From JAGQPD01 sp020426865 (lineage in GTDB: Bacteria; Planctomycetota; Planctomycetia; Pirellulales; Pirellulaceae): a DNA stretch of 64,000 nucleotides. The stretch is from positions 1 to 64,000 of the forward strand of contig JAWKTN010000013.1 of NCBI GenBank assembly GCA_041399065.1, in the 5' to 3' direction. Shown one piece after another: positions 51,572-60,415 of this stretch (the stretch's first letter is position 1; each line of letters starts with the position of its first letter). The translations under genes and the position numbers were made by a program. The notes below the pieces were generated by a model. The model was given only the letters and a program-made list of their open reading frames with translations, was not told the origin of the DNA and made no database searches.

Positions 51572-52216
51572 ATGAAGTCGCTCCCAACCGCAAACCCTGG
51601 CCCCGGTCCAAATGGCGACCACCGGCCGGGACTGAAGCCCCCCCAGTTCCGGTTGCGGACCATGTTTTGGGCAGTGGCAGCTGTCGGCGTGATCCTCGTG
51701 CTGTTTCAGACCGCAGGTCCTGCGGTCGGTACCGCGATCTTGCTTTTCGGTATGGTCCTGTTGGCCCACGTGGCCGGCAATGCTATCGGAACCAAATTGC
51801 GACAGAACGGTAACACGCCGATCGATGACCTGCCGGGTTTCGCCAGTAGCATACGAGTAACACAACACAGGCGACCACGGAGAATCGAATTCGCGCCGGT
51901 GACCAAGTTGAGTCTCAAGACTTCAATCGGCCGGCTCATCTTCGTATTGGCGGGTTTCGCCGCCGCGGGCGGTGCGGCGTGGGGTGCCTATTTCCTCTTT
52001 TTGATCGACGATGGCCCTCCACGTTGGGCAGACGTGTCCCTAAGCATTGTGTCGTTCGGTGTGTTGGGAGGGCTCTGGGGATTCTGGCTGTTCAGCCTGG
52101 CCAAAGTATGTTGGCAGGCGCTGGCACAATCCCATACCACTCATTCCAGGCAAAGCCGTTCGCGATTGCCATTGCGAAATGTCGCTGCCGTGCCAAATCG
52201 TCATCGATCAAAGTAA
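51572..52216 (+). CDS. Multi-pass membrane protein, RLRTMFW-type
   Basis: A 214-residue product with four helices. PPQFRLRTMFWAVAAVGVIL VLFQ is the planctomycete motif in which an F.LR.ml/f strand precedes the first helix. Later helices are GTAILLFGMVLLAHVAGNAI, GRLIFVLAGFAAAGGAAWGA and GVLGGLWGFWLFSLAKVCW. It has a basic C-terminal tail (SHTTHSRQSRSRLPLRNV). The function is unknown. It converges with the long coiled-coil gene. Confidence 0.55.
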   Translation: MKSLPTANPGPGPNGDHRPGLKPPQFRLRTMFWAVAAVGVILVLFQTAGPAVGTAILLFGMVLLAHVAGNAIGTKLRQNGNTPIDDLPGFASSIRVTQHRRPRRIEFAPVTKLSLKTSIGRLIFVLAGFAAAGGAAWGAYFLFLIDDGPPRWADVSLSIVSFGVLGGLWGFWLFSLAKVCWQALAQSHTTHSRQSRSRLPLRNVAAVPNRHRSK

Positions 52217-52232
52217 TCGGATAGGCAACACA

Positions 52233-55200
52233 TCACCCGCCGCGCCCGCTCGATTGCTCCCATGCATCGATCCACGCGACCGGCATGTCCTGCGACTCGA
52301 ATAGCTCCGCGATCGTCCTCTCGGCCGTGACCATCAAGACCAATCCCAAATCAAGTTGATTCAACGCCGTGACGATCGAAGCCAGAAATTCCGGCGGAAG
52401 ATCGGCCAGGATATCGTCCAGGATGATCGGAAGATCCAGCTTGCGCCGGTCGTCGGTTAACCAACGTGCCAGCCACGTTGCGAATACAATCAGATGCCGC
52501 GACGCGTCGTCAAGATCGTCGACGTGGCTGCGAAGAATCTCCGCTGCTGTCTCCTCATTCCCCCAGACGACCGTCTGCTCGCTGCTGTCAAACCGTTGCC
52601 ACTTTCCGTCGGTGAAGGAGCGAAGCAATGCATCGCGCCGAGCGACGGTGCTGGGGGGGGACTCAGTGAGGTTACCATTGCTGGCTGCCAACTCCGTGGC
52701 TGCACTAGAGTTTCTTGCCGCCAAGGCAACCTCCAGTTTTTGCGTCGTCGAATCGAGTTGGTCGGCCACGGTTGCCCAACCCGATATTCTGCCGCCGCCG
52801 TGACTTGCACCCGGCACTGCCGGCGTCACCCTGTGTGCGGACGGCTGCGCCCGCTGCGCGAAGACATCGGCTAACTGCTCGCGATGACGTTGCACCCGAC
52901 CCCGCAATTCCTCCAACGCTTGTGCAATCTCATCTAGTCCTGCCGCACGATCCTCGGTGATCTTGGCTTGATCGGAATGATCTGCCAAGAGTTGCTGTTG
53001 AACGTGGCTAAGCCATTCGTCTTGACGCTGCTGTACTGCAGCAATTCGCTCCCGATATCGCTGGACCGCCTTCTGTTCTGCACGTACCGCCGCCATTTGC
53101 CGGCTGAGTCGCCAGTATTGTTTACGTAGCTTCAGGCATTCATTGCGCGATGCAACCATCTGCTGACTGACGTCTCCTGATTCATTCGAGGTGTCATCAA
53201 CATCGTTTGCATCAACGTCTTTTGCATCAACGTCTTTTGCATCAACGTCTTTTGCATCAACGAAAGTCGAGTTGTCGCTGTCGACTGCCGGATCGGTTTC
53301 GCCGGCGGTGAGGTCACTGGAATCGAATTGCTTTTGATTGGCCAACATGCGGTACATCGCCGGCAGGTCCGCTCCGGCTACGCTGCAGCCGCATTCGGCC
53401 AGTGCTTTCCGCAGCTTCGCCTCCCAATAGCCAAGCATGCTCTGTCGGGCGGCGACCTGTTGTGCGAGTTGCGCGACGCGCTCACGTTGCGATTCAAGTT
53501 CGTCGATCCGAGATGACTGTCGCGTAGCGACAAGCTCGGCAACCTGACGAGGGGAGACGTGTTTCGGCAGGCCTACGGCAGACAAATGTTGTTGCCAATC
53601 ACGGCGTTTGATTCGATAGTCCCGCCGGGCAAGTTGATAATCACGACGCAAACCGGCACGACGTGCCAGCCATTCGTTGTCGGAACGGTTATCGGATTTA
53701 TTGTCGGCAGTATTTGAAGGCTGTGTGGTGTCTTCCGTCCGGTTACCTGTTGTCGCTGCCAACGTGACCGACGCATGATCACTGGATGACGTCGGAGCGA
53801 TCAGTTGGCGCTCAATACGTTCCAACGCAGCATGTGGGTCCTTTTCGCTGGCTGCCTTGCCCTTAAGTTGTGACCGTTCCATTTCCAGTTGTTTGATTTG
53901 TCCGTTGATCGTTTGCAGCATCTGCGTCATCCAACGGGCTCGTTGGTCCGCCAGGATACTGAAACTGATTTTGAGCATCGACGCGGCCACCCAGGTCGTG
54001 ATGCCGATCCACATCAACCCCCAGCGCAAGTGACCTGTGACGAGCCATAGTCCCAAGATGGTGGTTAAGATTCCGGCTACAAACATGATTGCCAGGGGAA
54101 TATTCGCGCCCACGCGGAGCCAATTATTAGTCTGTATTTTGTGGTGCTCATCGACCAGCGTGTCCCGCGTATGGCGAAGGTCGGCCAGTCGCGTGTCCAA
54201 GGCCACGCGGGCGCGAAGTGAGTGGGCGTATTTCCGCAGCGGACTGTCGTCTGACGTTGCTGTAACCGGCGCCGGCGAATCGGGCGCGGACGTTGTCAAT
54301 GAATCTGGTTGATGCGACTGTTTTTTCTTGTGCTTATCCGACTTCGGCACGCGCGGTTGATTTCGTTTTCTCGGTTGGCGAAGGAAATCTCGATACGCGT
54401 TGCGGCTGGATTCGTATTGGTTTCGCAATTGTTTCAACGCTTCAGCCGCCGTCCGCAATTGTGGCACAGATTCCCACCCTTGAGAAAAATCGACCGGGAC
54501 CGTGGTCAGACCGCTGAGCCCAACCGCACGCGATAGGGTTGCACGTAACGATTCCAATTGTTGCCGTGCGTGTGCCAATTCGGCCTGTAACGTACCCCAT
54601 TCATCGAAGGCCGAAAGGGCCGCGTCGCGATCGTCCTGCAACGATCGAATCAGCCATGACAAACGCGATCTGGATACAAAGGATGGCGACGGACGAGGTG
54701 CCGATCGAGCGGCACGTAGTCGCTCGGCTTCATGATGTTGTTGCCTGGCATGCAGATACTGGCGGCGGCACTCCAGAAGCTTCTGTGACAATTCCTCCTG
54801 CAATTGTCGACTTTCGGTGGCAAAAGGCTCTTCTCCGTAACCATTCGGGTCGACCAATCGCACCGTATCGGCGCGAAGAGCCGCGGTGGCATCCTGCCAG
54901 GTTGCCCTGTCCAGTCGTTGTGTTTGTGGCCGCTGAGTCGGCACATGCCAGGTAGATGTTCTATCGATTTGCGTTGACAAATCACGCTCAATTCGTTCCA
55001 GCTGTGCGAGCCACTCGGAAAGTGCGGCGCTGGTGTCAATCGGATCGTCGGCCGTTTCCCCGGACGATTGTGGTGAAGCACTTTCCGTAGGGAGCTCCGC
55101 CAGCGCTCGAGCAGCATCGCGGCTGGCTAGCAGGTCTCCTAGAATGGCCTTGATCGCCGAGCGATCGACAACGGCATTGATGATGCGCGAATCGGAGTCA

Positions 55201-55742
55201 TGTGGTCGAAGGGAGACGCTATTTTGGATCGCTTTCTCTAGATCGGTCAGGGTCTGCCGAAAGGCATCTCGCGCAGAAAGTGTCCGTAGCCGCTCGCGAC
55301 TGAAGGTGTGCCAGGCAACGAAATCAGCGGCACTGCTGTGGCTCAGCCATTGACGTACGGCGGGGACGTCGACCACTCGCCCGTGGCAATCCTCCATTTG
55401 GATGTATTGCGAACCTGGCAAGTCATCGGCAAAACCGCGGCGGAGCCAGACGATGAGTTCCGGTTCGGTAAGTGGATCGGCGGTCGGCCCTGCCGTTGCG
55501 TCCGTCGGCAACCGCAAGGCCAGACTGCCACTTAGTCGCGTGGGGGACGTGTTGGGCCCGTCGGCGGCAGGGGGGCGAAAGGCGTCGTCGATTCCGTAGA
55601 GCAGGAACGGCAGCAATTGCAGCAAGTCCCACCGTCGGTTCGCATCGCTTGCGATTGCCACCAGGGCTTCAGGAAGGACGCCGGATAGCTGCAATCGGCG
55701 GCGGCCACGAAATCGTTCGATCAGAAGTTCCTGAATCTCCAC
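52233..55742 (-). CDS. YhaN/Rad50-like coiled-coil protein with degenerate ATPase head
   Basis: An 1169-residue protein. It starts MEIQELLIERFRGRRRLQLS GVLPEALVAIASDANRRWDL then LQLLPFLLYG. This aligns with the YhaN/AAA15 opening (..l.ierFg.....l.l..gl..i.GpNesGKSTLl..i..lLyG), but the P-loop is replaced by ASDANRRWDL. The middle is long coiled coil (about residues 190-1000) broken by two helices (IPLAIMFVAGILTTILGLWL and WGLMWIGITTWVAASML, residues ~555-605). The C-terminus has LPIILDDILADLPPEFLASI VTALNQLDLGLVLMVTAE, a Walker B/D-loop equivalent. A VDAKDVDAKDVDAKDVDAND repeat lies near residue 835. No SbcD/YhaO nuclease is adjacent. Confidence 0.6.
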   Translation of the reverse strand: MEIQELLIERFRGRRRLQLSGVLPEALVAIASDANRRWDLLQLLPFLLYGIDDAFRPPAADGPNTSPTRLSGSLALRLPTDATAGPTADPLTEPELIVWLRRGFADDLPGSQYIQMEDCHGRVVDVPAVRQWLSHSSAADFVAWHTFSRERLRTLSARDAFRQTLTDLEKAIQNSVSLRPHDSDSRIINAVVDRSAIKAILGDLLASRDAARALAELPTESASPQSSGETADDPIDTSAALSEWLAQLERIERDLSTQIDRTSTWHVPTQRPQTQRLDRATWQDATAALRADTVRLVDPNGYGEEPFATESRQLQEELSQKLLECRRQYLHARQQHHEAERLRAARSAPRPSPSFVSRSRLSWLIRSLQDDRDAALSAFDEWGTLQAELAHARQQLESLRATLSRAVGLSGLTTVPVDFSQGWESVPQLRTAAEALKQLRNQYESSRNAYRDFLRQPRKRNQPRVPKSDKHKKKQSHQPDSLTTSAPDSPAPVTATSDDSPLRKYAHSLRARVALDTRLADLRHTRDTLVDEHHKIQTNNWLRVGANIPLAIMFVAGILTTILGLWLVTGHLRWGLMWIGITTWVAASMLKISFSILADQRARWMTQMLQTINGQIKQLEMERSQLKGKAASEKDPHAALERIERQLIAPTSSSDHASVTLAATTGNRTEDTTQPSNTADNKSDNRSDNEWLARRAGLRRDYQLARRDYRIKRRDWQQHLSAVGLPKHVSPRQVAELVATRQSSRIDELESQRERVAQLAQQVAARQSMLGYWEAKLRKALAECGCSVAGADLPAMYRMLANQKQFDSSDLTAGETDPAVDSDNSTFVDAKDVDAKDVDAKDVDANDVDDTSNESGDVSQQMVASRNECLKLRKQYWRLSRQMAAVRAEQKAVQRYRERIAAVQQRQDEWLSHVQQQLLADHSDQAKITEDRAAGLDEIAQALEELRGRVQRHREQLADVFAQRAQPSAHRVTPAVPGASHGGGRISGWATVADQLDSTTQKLEVALAARNSSAATELAASNGNLTESPPSTVARRDALLRSFTDGKWQRFDSSEQTVVWGNEETAAEILRSHVDDLDDASRHLIVFATWLARWLTDDRRKLDLPIILDDILADLPPEFLASIVTALNQLDLGLVLMVTAERTIAELFESQDMPVAWIDAWEQSSGRGG

Positions 55743-55906
55743 ACGGACACCCTTAGCTTGCGCCGGCAGCGTTGTCCGCCATCCTTAGTTGGCGGTTTGA
55801 CTACAATCGTCTGCCGAACGTTCTGCTATGGTAATCCATCTGAGCGGCGATTCCAGCATGTGTAGGGCATGGGCTGGAATTCGCAGCCAATGTACAAGGC
55901 GCATGC
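55743..55906. other. Intergenic, nothing recognised
   Basis: No gene, hairpin or promoter stands out. Confidence 0.4.
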
Positions 55907-57358
55907 TTATTGAGGCAATCGCCCCTGTTCGACCTTCACAAAGTCGCTCGTTAGGCCTTCGGTCATAAACTTGACGAGGTCTGACTTCTCTTCCGCCGTC
56001 AGGTTCAGCTTCTTCATCTTTTCGCTGAGATAGGTGTTGGGATGGCCGCCCTTGTCATACCACTCGACGACCTCTTCCAAGGTTTTCTGCGAGCCATCGT
56101 GCATATACGGGGCCGAATGGACGATGTTTCGCAACGTTGGGGTCTTGAAGGCCCCGCGATCGATATCCTGCTTGGTGACCTCGTATCGTCCCCAATCGGG
56201 TGGGTCCTTTTCCATTCCAACACCCAGATTGTGGTATTTCTCGTCGGTGAAATTAGCGCCGGCGTGGCAGGCCGTGCAATTAGCCTTACCAAAGAAGAGC
56301 TCTCGACCGCGTCGAGCCCCTTCGGACATGGGAGCGCTCTTGGCCACCGCTTCCTGGTAGCGGGCGGCCAGTTCCGGATCTTCTTCTTTCAAGTCGGCGA
56401 TTTCGTCCTTTTCGTATTGGCTTTCTACGGTTCGCACGAATTCGTAGTAGTCGTAGGGTGCCGGTTGTGTGACGATGGCTCGTTCGAAGGCGGCAATTGC
56501 TTTACCGACGTTCTCGATGGTCAGTCCTTCGCCTGGGAAGACGCTGTCGAATTGCAGTTGATAGCCTTCGATTCCCTTTAGGCACGTGACGCATGCGTCA
56601 TGGGTGTTGCCCATTTCAATGGGGTTGGCGATGGGGCCAATTGCCTGTTCTTCCAGCGAAGCAGCACGTCCGTCCCAGAACTGAGCACTACTGACAATCC
56701 GATTGTAGCTGACCGGACTGTTGCGATTACCAGTCTGGTCATTGATGCCAACTCCGAATTGCGTGTGCCGTCCGTACCCTTCATCCGGATGATGGCAATC
56801 GGCACAGCTGACAGCATTCTCTTTTGCCAGCCGCTTGTCGAAGTACAACTGCCGTCCGAGCTCGATCTTGGCCCGTGTCATAGGGTTGGCATCGAGCCCC
56901 GAGACTTGTGCTTCGGCTTTTGCCAAACCTTCGGGCAGCGTAATTTTCAGGACAACGTGGTTGGCAGGGTCTTTGAGCCAGGTCTTGATTTCCGCGATCG
57001 ATAAAGGGCCGGTACCCGGAATGCCGACAGTAAGCGTATTATCACCCAAGTTGACTTCATCCTTCTCGATGGCGACCAATTGATTGGATGATTCTTCGAA
57101 TGCCGATGTGTTGTCACCCGCTGGTGGCTCGGTAGCGTCGGCCCCGGTAGCGTCGATTTGGTCGGAGGATTCGCCGGTATCGTCGCCAGGAAGTTCAATC
57201 ACCGGACCTGAATCGTCCGACGTGTCGCTCGACGAATCGGCCTTGGGGGTGCAACCCATGGCAACGGCCACCAGGGCGATGGCTGCTAGTCGATGGAAAA
57301 GGAATGTCGGTCGTGTCGGCGAAAGGCAAGTCGTCAATCGTTGCTTTCCGGTCTGCAT
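55907..57358 (-). CDS. Di-haem cytochrome c peroxidase-like lipoprotein
   Basis: A 483-residue exported protein with lipobox AIALVAVAMGC (Cys near residue 36). After a Ser/Asp/Thr-rich linker, residues ~150-475 match MauG/bacterial cytochrome c peroxidases: GRQLYFDKRLAKENAVSCAD CHHPDEGYG (first haem CADCH), HTQFGVGINDQTGNRNSPV, AQFWDGRAASLEEQAIGPIA NPIEMG, GRELFFGKANCTACHAGANF (second haem CTACH), LRNIVHSAPYMHDGSQKTLE EVVEWYDKGGH. The region between the haems has an extra CVTC. It would reduce peroxide or oxidise a protein partner in the periplasm. Confidence 0.85.
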   Translation of the reverse strand: MQTGKQRLTTCLSPTRPTFLFHRLAAIALVAVAMGCTPKADSSSDTSDDSGPVIELPGDDTGESSDQIDATGADATEPPAGDNTSAFEESSNQLVAIEKDEVNLGDNTLTVGIPGTGPLSIAEIKTWLKDPANHVVLKITLPEGLAKAEAQVSGLDANPMTRAKIELGRQLYFDKRLAKENAVSCADCHHPDEGYGRHTQFGVGINDQTGNRNSPVSYNRIVSSAQFWDGRAASLEEQAIGPIANPIEMGNTHDACVTCLKGIEGYQLQFDSVFPGEGLTIENVGKAIAAFERAIVTQPAPYDYYEFVRTVESQYEKDEIADLKEEDPELAARYQEAVAKSAPMSEGARRGRELFFGKANCTACHAGANFTDEKYHNLGVGMEKDPPDWGRYEVTKQDIDRGAFKTPTLRNIVHSAPYMHDGSQKTLEEVVEWYDKGGHPNTYLSEKMKKLNLTAEEKSDLVKFMTEGLTSDFVKVEQGRLPQ

Positions 57359-57639
57359 GGCGTCAGTCTCCCATTCGTTGATTTGGCAAGGCAGCGGCTG
57401 TCTGCCCGAACTCAGTTTGCCGGATAAATTGCCGGATAAATTTCCCGTCTATTGTAGAAGATGCGGCTACGATCGACGACCGGGCATGGTGAGGAATTAC
57501 GCGTCGATCAATGTTTTTGCCAGAATTGCACAATTCGCTACAATGTGTGGATGAGCTGCGAAAGAAGTTGCGTTGGTCCGCGGCGTTTATCATGTGTTGG
57601 GGCAGGGGGGGGGGCAGACGAATTGCAGGAGCGAATTTG
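57359..57639. other. Divergent intergenic region with a ten-G tract
   Basis: Ten consecutive G residues lie at 57605-57614, 25 bases before the start of the gene at 57640. A tandem GCCGGATAAATT repeat is seen at 57418-57441. No gene. Confidence 0.45.
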
Positions 57640-58512
57640 ATGGCAATCAAGCAACCACACAGGAAGCTGGCAATCGTATTATTCGCCTCGTTGGGGGCGT
57701 TGCTGCCGCTGGCGCGGTTCGCGGCGGCTCAGCAAGTTGTCGTCCAGACGCCACTCGTCGGAAGCAGCAATGGCTTTCATGAGAATTTCGGCGTCGGTTG
57801 GAATGTGGCTGGCTTTGGAGGATTTCACGGAAACGCCGTGCCACCTTTTGGCGGGTTTGATCCGGGCGGCGGCGCGAATTTTGGTTTCCGAACGGGCGGC
57901 TTGTCGTTGAACTTTTCCGCCCAGCAAGGGAGCCGCCGATCGATGACTTCCGTCGTGCCATCGATGGTGATACCCAGCGGCGGAGGTGGGTTCATGTTTG
58001 ACGGCGTGCAGCGGCCGTTTGTCAGTGGCATCATTCCGGTTGTGGGTGGCATGCCCATCGGTGCGCCTACACCATATACCAACGGGCCGACTCTGTCGCC
58101 GGTGGCAGAGCGGCTGGCCCGTTTGGAGTTCGAGCAAACACCGCAGGTACGGGAAATAGTATCGGGCAGTTCCACGGACGCCGGCAGCGCTCACCGGCGG
58201 CTGGGCGATGCGACGAAATCGGCGGCGGCATCCGTGGAAGCCAAACCGAGCAGTGCCGATCTGGGAGCGTCAAGTCTATCGGCGATCCGACGCCAACAAT
58301 CGGACGACGAGCTGCTGCGTCGCAAGGAAGTGGAGAAGTTGATCCGTCAGGCCGACGAAGCAGTGCAAGCTGGAAAAAAGAACCTCGCCACAATGTACTT
58401 GCAGATGGCGCTTCGTCGTAGCGGCCCCGATCAACAATATCCGGTGGCAGCGCGCTTGCGCGAAATTCACGGGGACAAGACGAGTACCGCCAATCGCAAC
58501 GCCGACAGGTGA
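57640..58512 (+). CDS. Secreted Gly-rich hypothetical protein
   Basis: The ATG at 57640 is chosen because CAGGAGCGAATTTG precedes it. The 290-residue product has a signal peptide (LAIVLFASLGALLPLARFAA). A Gly/Phe-rich stretch follows (GVGWNVAGFGGFHGNAVPPF GGFDPGGGANFGFRTGG) that resembles planctomycete low-complexity surface proteins. A helical C-terminus (RRKEVEKLIRQADEAVQAGK KNLATMYLQMALRRSG) looks like a TPR-like or coiled helix. The function is unknown. Confidence 0.55.
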   Translation: MAIKQPHRKLAIVLFASLGALLPLARFAAAQQVVVQTPLVGSSNGFHENFGVGWNVAGFGGFHGNAVPPFGGFDPGGGANFGFRTGGLSLNFSAQQGSRRSMTSVVPSMVIPSGGGGFMFDGVQRPFVSGIIPVVGGMPIGAPTPYTNGPTLSPVAERLARLEFEQTPQVREIVSGSSTDAGSAHRRLGDATKSAAASVEAKPSSADLGASSLSAIRRQQSDDELLRRKEVEKLIRQADEAVQAGKKNLATMYLQMALRRSGPDQQYPVAARLREIHGDKTSTANRNADR

Positions 58513-58665
58513 CGATCGCCCGGCAAGTCCTACGATGTGGCGAAGACCCGTGCGATGACATCGCCCGGGTCTTTTGGCTTGTTCGCTTCTGCTTGGGGAG
58601 GTGCCTTTGCATCTTGGTGGCACAGGCACACCACGTCCGACAATTGACGGCAGCAAATCGTTTGG

Positions 58666-58824
58666 TTAACGAATGGCAACGAAGTGCATATAAGCGGCAG
58701 CGAATAGTGCGGCGCCCAATACCCAAACTGGGATGCTTCGTTTGGTTGTTAAGAATCCTGATTTGCCACTTTTGCAGCAATCTGATTTCTGTTGGGTGTC
58801 ATTCTGAGACTCGACCTGCGTCAT
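58666..58824 (-). CDS. 52-residue single-helix membrane protein
   Basis: The ATG at 58824 follows GGAGGCATTTTC, a strong ribosome-binding site. The product reads MTQVESQNDTQQKSDCCKSG KSGFLTTKRSIPVWVLGAAL FAAAYMHFVAIR: a polar N-terminus with a CC pair, a basic stretch and one C-terminal helix. The clear ribosome-binding site and the helix after a positive patch argue that it is a real small gene. It is convergent with the gene at 57640. Confidence 0.55.
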   Translation of the reverse strand: MTQVESQNDTQQKSDCCKSGKSGFLTTKRSIPVWVLGAALFAAAYMHFVAIR

Positions 58825-59155
58825 GAAAATGCCTCCTTAGGTAGGAATGAATGGTGTCCTCATTCGTCGGACATATAGGTGGGTGGGATGGCTGCACACC
58901 GTCGTGAGTTCACCCCTCTGCAGGGAACTATAGCTTGCCGCGGGCTTGATCTATCAAAGAATGAACGGACTGAACCGTTATTTGCCCTGATTCGCGTCCG
59001 ATAAGGTTGACTTGACCGATGTAACCGGGATAGCCGACACCATCGATCCCTGTAAAATGCAGAATTCTCCCGCCGTGAAGGTGTATTCGAACGCCACCAA
59101 TCGGGGGAGGCCGCCGATGCCAGAATCAGGACTGTAAGAGGAGGACGGTCGTCCA
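58825..59155. other. Intergenic with a possible gene remnant
   Basis: On the minus strand, the frame ending at TAG 58928-58930 reads IGGVRIHLHGGRILHFTGID GVGYPGYIGQVNLIGRESGQ ITVQSVHSLIDQARGKL over about 57 codons. It looks protein-like but has no ATG. It is interrupted by stops upstream and I cannot name it, so it may be a decayed gene. Nothing else stands out. Confidence 0.3.
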
Positions 59156-59812
59156 ATGACGCAACGAGAACGCTGGATTGTCTATCCGTTACTCTTTATG
59201 TCCCTGGCGTTTGGTCTGCGTGGCGATTTGTTTCCACGACAGAACGCCAAGTTTGAAGTGCTGACGTGCCAAGGCCTGCGAGTGGTTGACAATCGCGGCA
59301 AGGCGCTTGTGGAAGTCGGTATCGCGGGTGGACAAGGGGGCTCGCTGCGGATTCTCAACAAAATCGGCAGCCCAGTGGTAGTCCTGGAGCCAGACTTTTA
59401 CGACCAGCATGGGGTTGTTACGATTGCGGATGCAGCCAGCAACACGCTCGCCAAGCTCGGCGCTCACGCGAATTTTCCGCAGCTCGAGTTCGTCGAAACC
59501 AAGGATGCGCCGCGATTGGTCGTTGGGGCAGATGCTCAGCGACACGTCTCCGGACTGATGACCGTGGACGACGAGCATCAGATACTGGGGTTGGCCGATG
59601 AGCACGAACCGCCAGACGCTTGGGGCACATTGTTGCCCTGGGAGCGGCGAGGAGACCTCAAGCGGATTATGCCGCCGGCGGACGAGCCCGACCAGGTGGA
59701 TTCGGCGGACGCGTCCGGCCAAGTCGACACGTCGGACGAGTCTGGTCACGCGGAACCGTCGGGCGAGTCGAACGCGACCAACGCGTCGAATGCGGCCGAC
59801 GTAGCGAATTGA
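59156..59812 (+). CDS. Planctomycete membrane-anchored hypothetical protein
   Basis: A 218-residue product. The ATG at 59156 follows AGAGGAGGACGG. It has an N-terminal helix (WIVYPLLFMSLAFGLRGD), then a beta-rich domain of about 130 residues (FEVLTCQGLRVVDNRGKALV EVGIAGGQGGSLRILNKIGS) with repeated V-x-V and G-x-x strands. The C-terminal ~45 residues are low-complexity Asp/Ser/Asn (DASGQVDTSDESGHAEPSGE). It resembles a family I recall as starting with IVYP and a right-handed repeat. The function is unknown. Confidence 0.55.
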   Translation: MTQRERWIVYPLLFMSLAFGLRGDLFPRQNAKFEVLTCQGLRVVDNRGKALVEVGIAGGQGGSLRILNKIGSPVVVLEPDFYDQHGVVTIADAASNTLAKLGAHANFPQLEFVETKDAPRLVVGADAQRHVSGLMTVDDEHQILGLADEHEPPDAWGTLLPWERRGDLKRIMPPADEPDQVDSADASGQVDTSDESGHAEPSGESNATNASNAADVAN

Positions 59813-59823
59813 TCAAGAGCCAA

Positions 59824-60378
59824 TTAGAGGAACACGCCGGCGGTCGTTACGGCGACCATTACGCCACCGACGAGCGACTTGGCGATCGATCCTAACAGTC
59901 TCCCCCAGAAGGCTGCCATCCCGACTCGGAAGCTGTCGTTCAGGTCACGGCCATGCCAGTCTTCGCCGAGCATGGCACCGACGAGGGCACCGGCGGAAGC
60001 GAAGAAGAGGACGCCAAGAACTTGGCCGATAACAGGTAGTAACCAGCCAAGCGGAAAGATGACGCCGACAATTCCGCCGATCATTGATCCGACGAGTGCC
60101 AGGCAGGCGCTAAGTCGCGTGCCGCCAACTTTGGCCACTCCGGCAGCCCCAGCGATGAATTCCAGAAATTCTCCCAGCAGTGCCAGCAACACGAGGGCAC
60201 CGACCCAAAGCCAGCCGATATGGCAGGCCGAATTGGTAGGCAGCAGCACGTCGTAGGCAACCACTGCCGCGATCATTATCCAGTTACCCGGAATGCCGAG
60301 TAGCGTTAGGATCCAACTCGCAATGAGCACGGTCAGCAGAGCGACGATCAACAGTACGACCCAGGTGGTGGAAAGCAT
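59824..60378 (-). CDS. DUF456 membrane protein
   Basis: A 184-residue inner-membrane protein with five or six helices. The DUF456 pattern is clear: SWILTLLGIPGNWIMIAAVV AYDVL, LALLGEFLEFIAGAAGVAKV GGTRLSA, and IGGIVGVIFPLGWLLPVIGQ VLGVLFFASAGALVGAMLGE, with the glycine-rich small-residue helices and the conserved G..G.w.....(E) segments. The role is unknown. It converges with the gene at 59156. Confidence 0.75.
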   Translation of the reverse strand: MLSTTWVVLLIVALLTVLIASWILTLLGIPGNWIMIAAVVAYDVLLPTNSACHIGWLWVGALVLLALLGEFLEFIAGAAGVAKVGGTRLSACLALVGSMIGGIVGVIFPLGWLLPVIGQVLGVLFFASAGALVGAMLGEDWHGRDLNDSFRVGMAAFWGRLLGSIAKSLVGGVMVAVTTAGVFL

Positions 60379-60415
60379 CGCCGCTCGCTAAACAACGTTG
60401 GGGATCATGCGTCGG

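Noticed and set aside
52651..52665. G8 run in the YhaN-like gene as a frameshift site
   Set aside because: The frame is open on both sides and codes for Pro-Pro-Pro without disruption.
53205..53265. Short tandem repeats as a possible CRISPR
   Set aside because: Units are 15 bp in phase with a coding frame and have no spacers.
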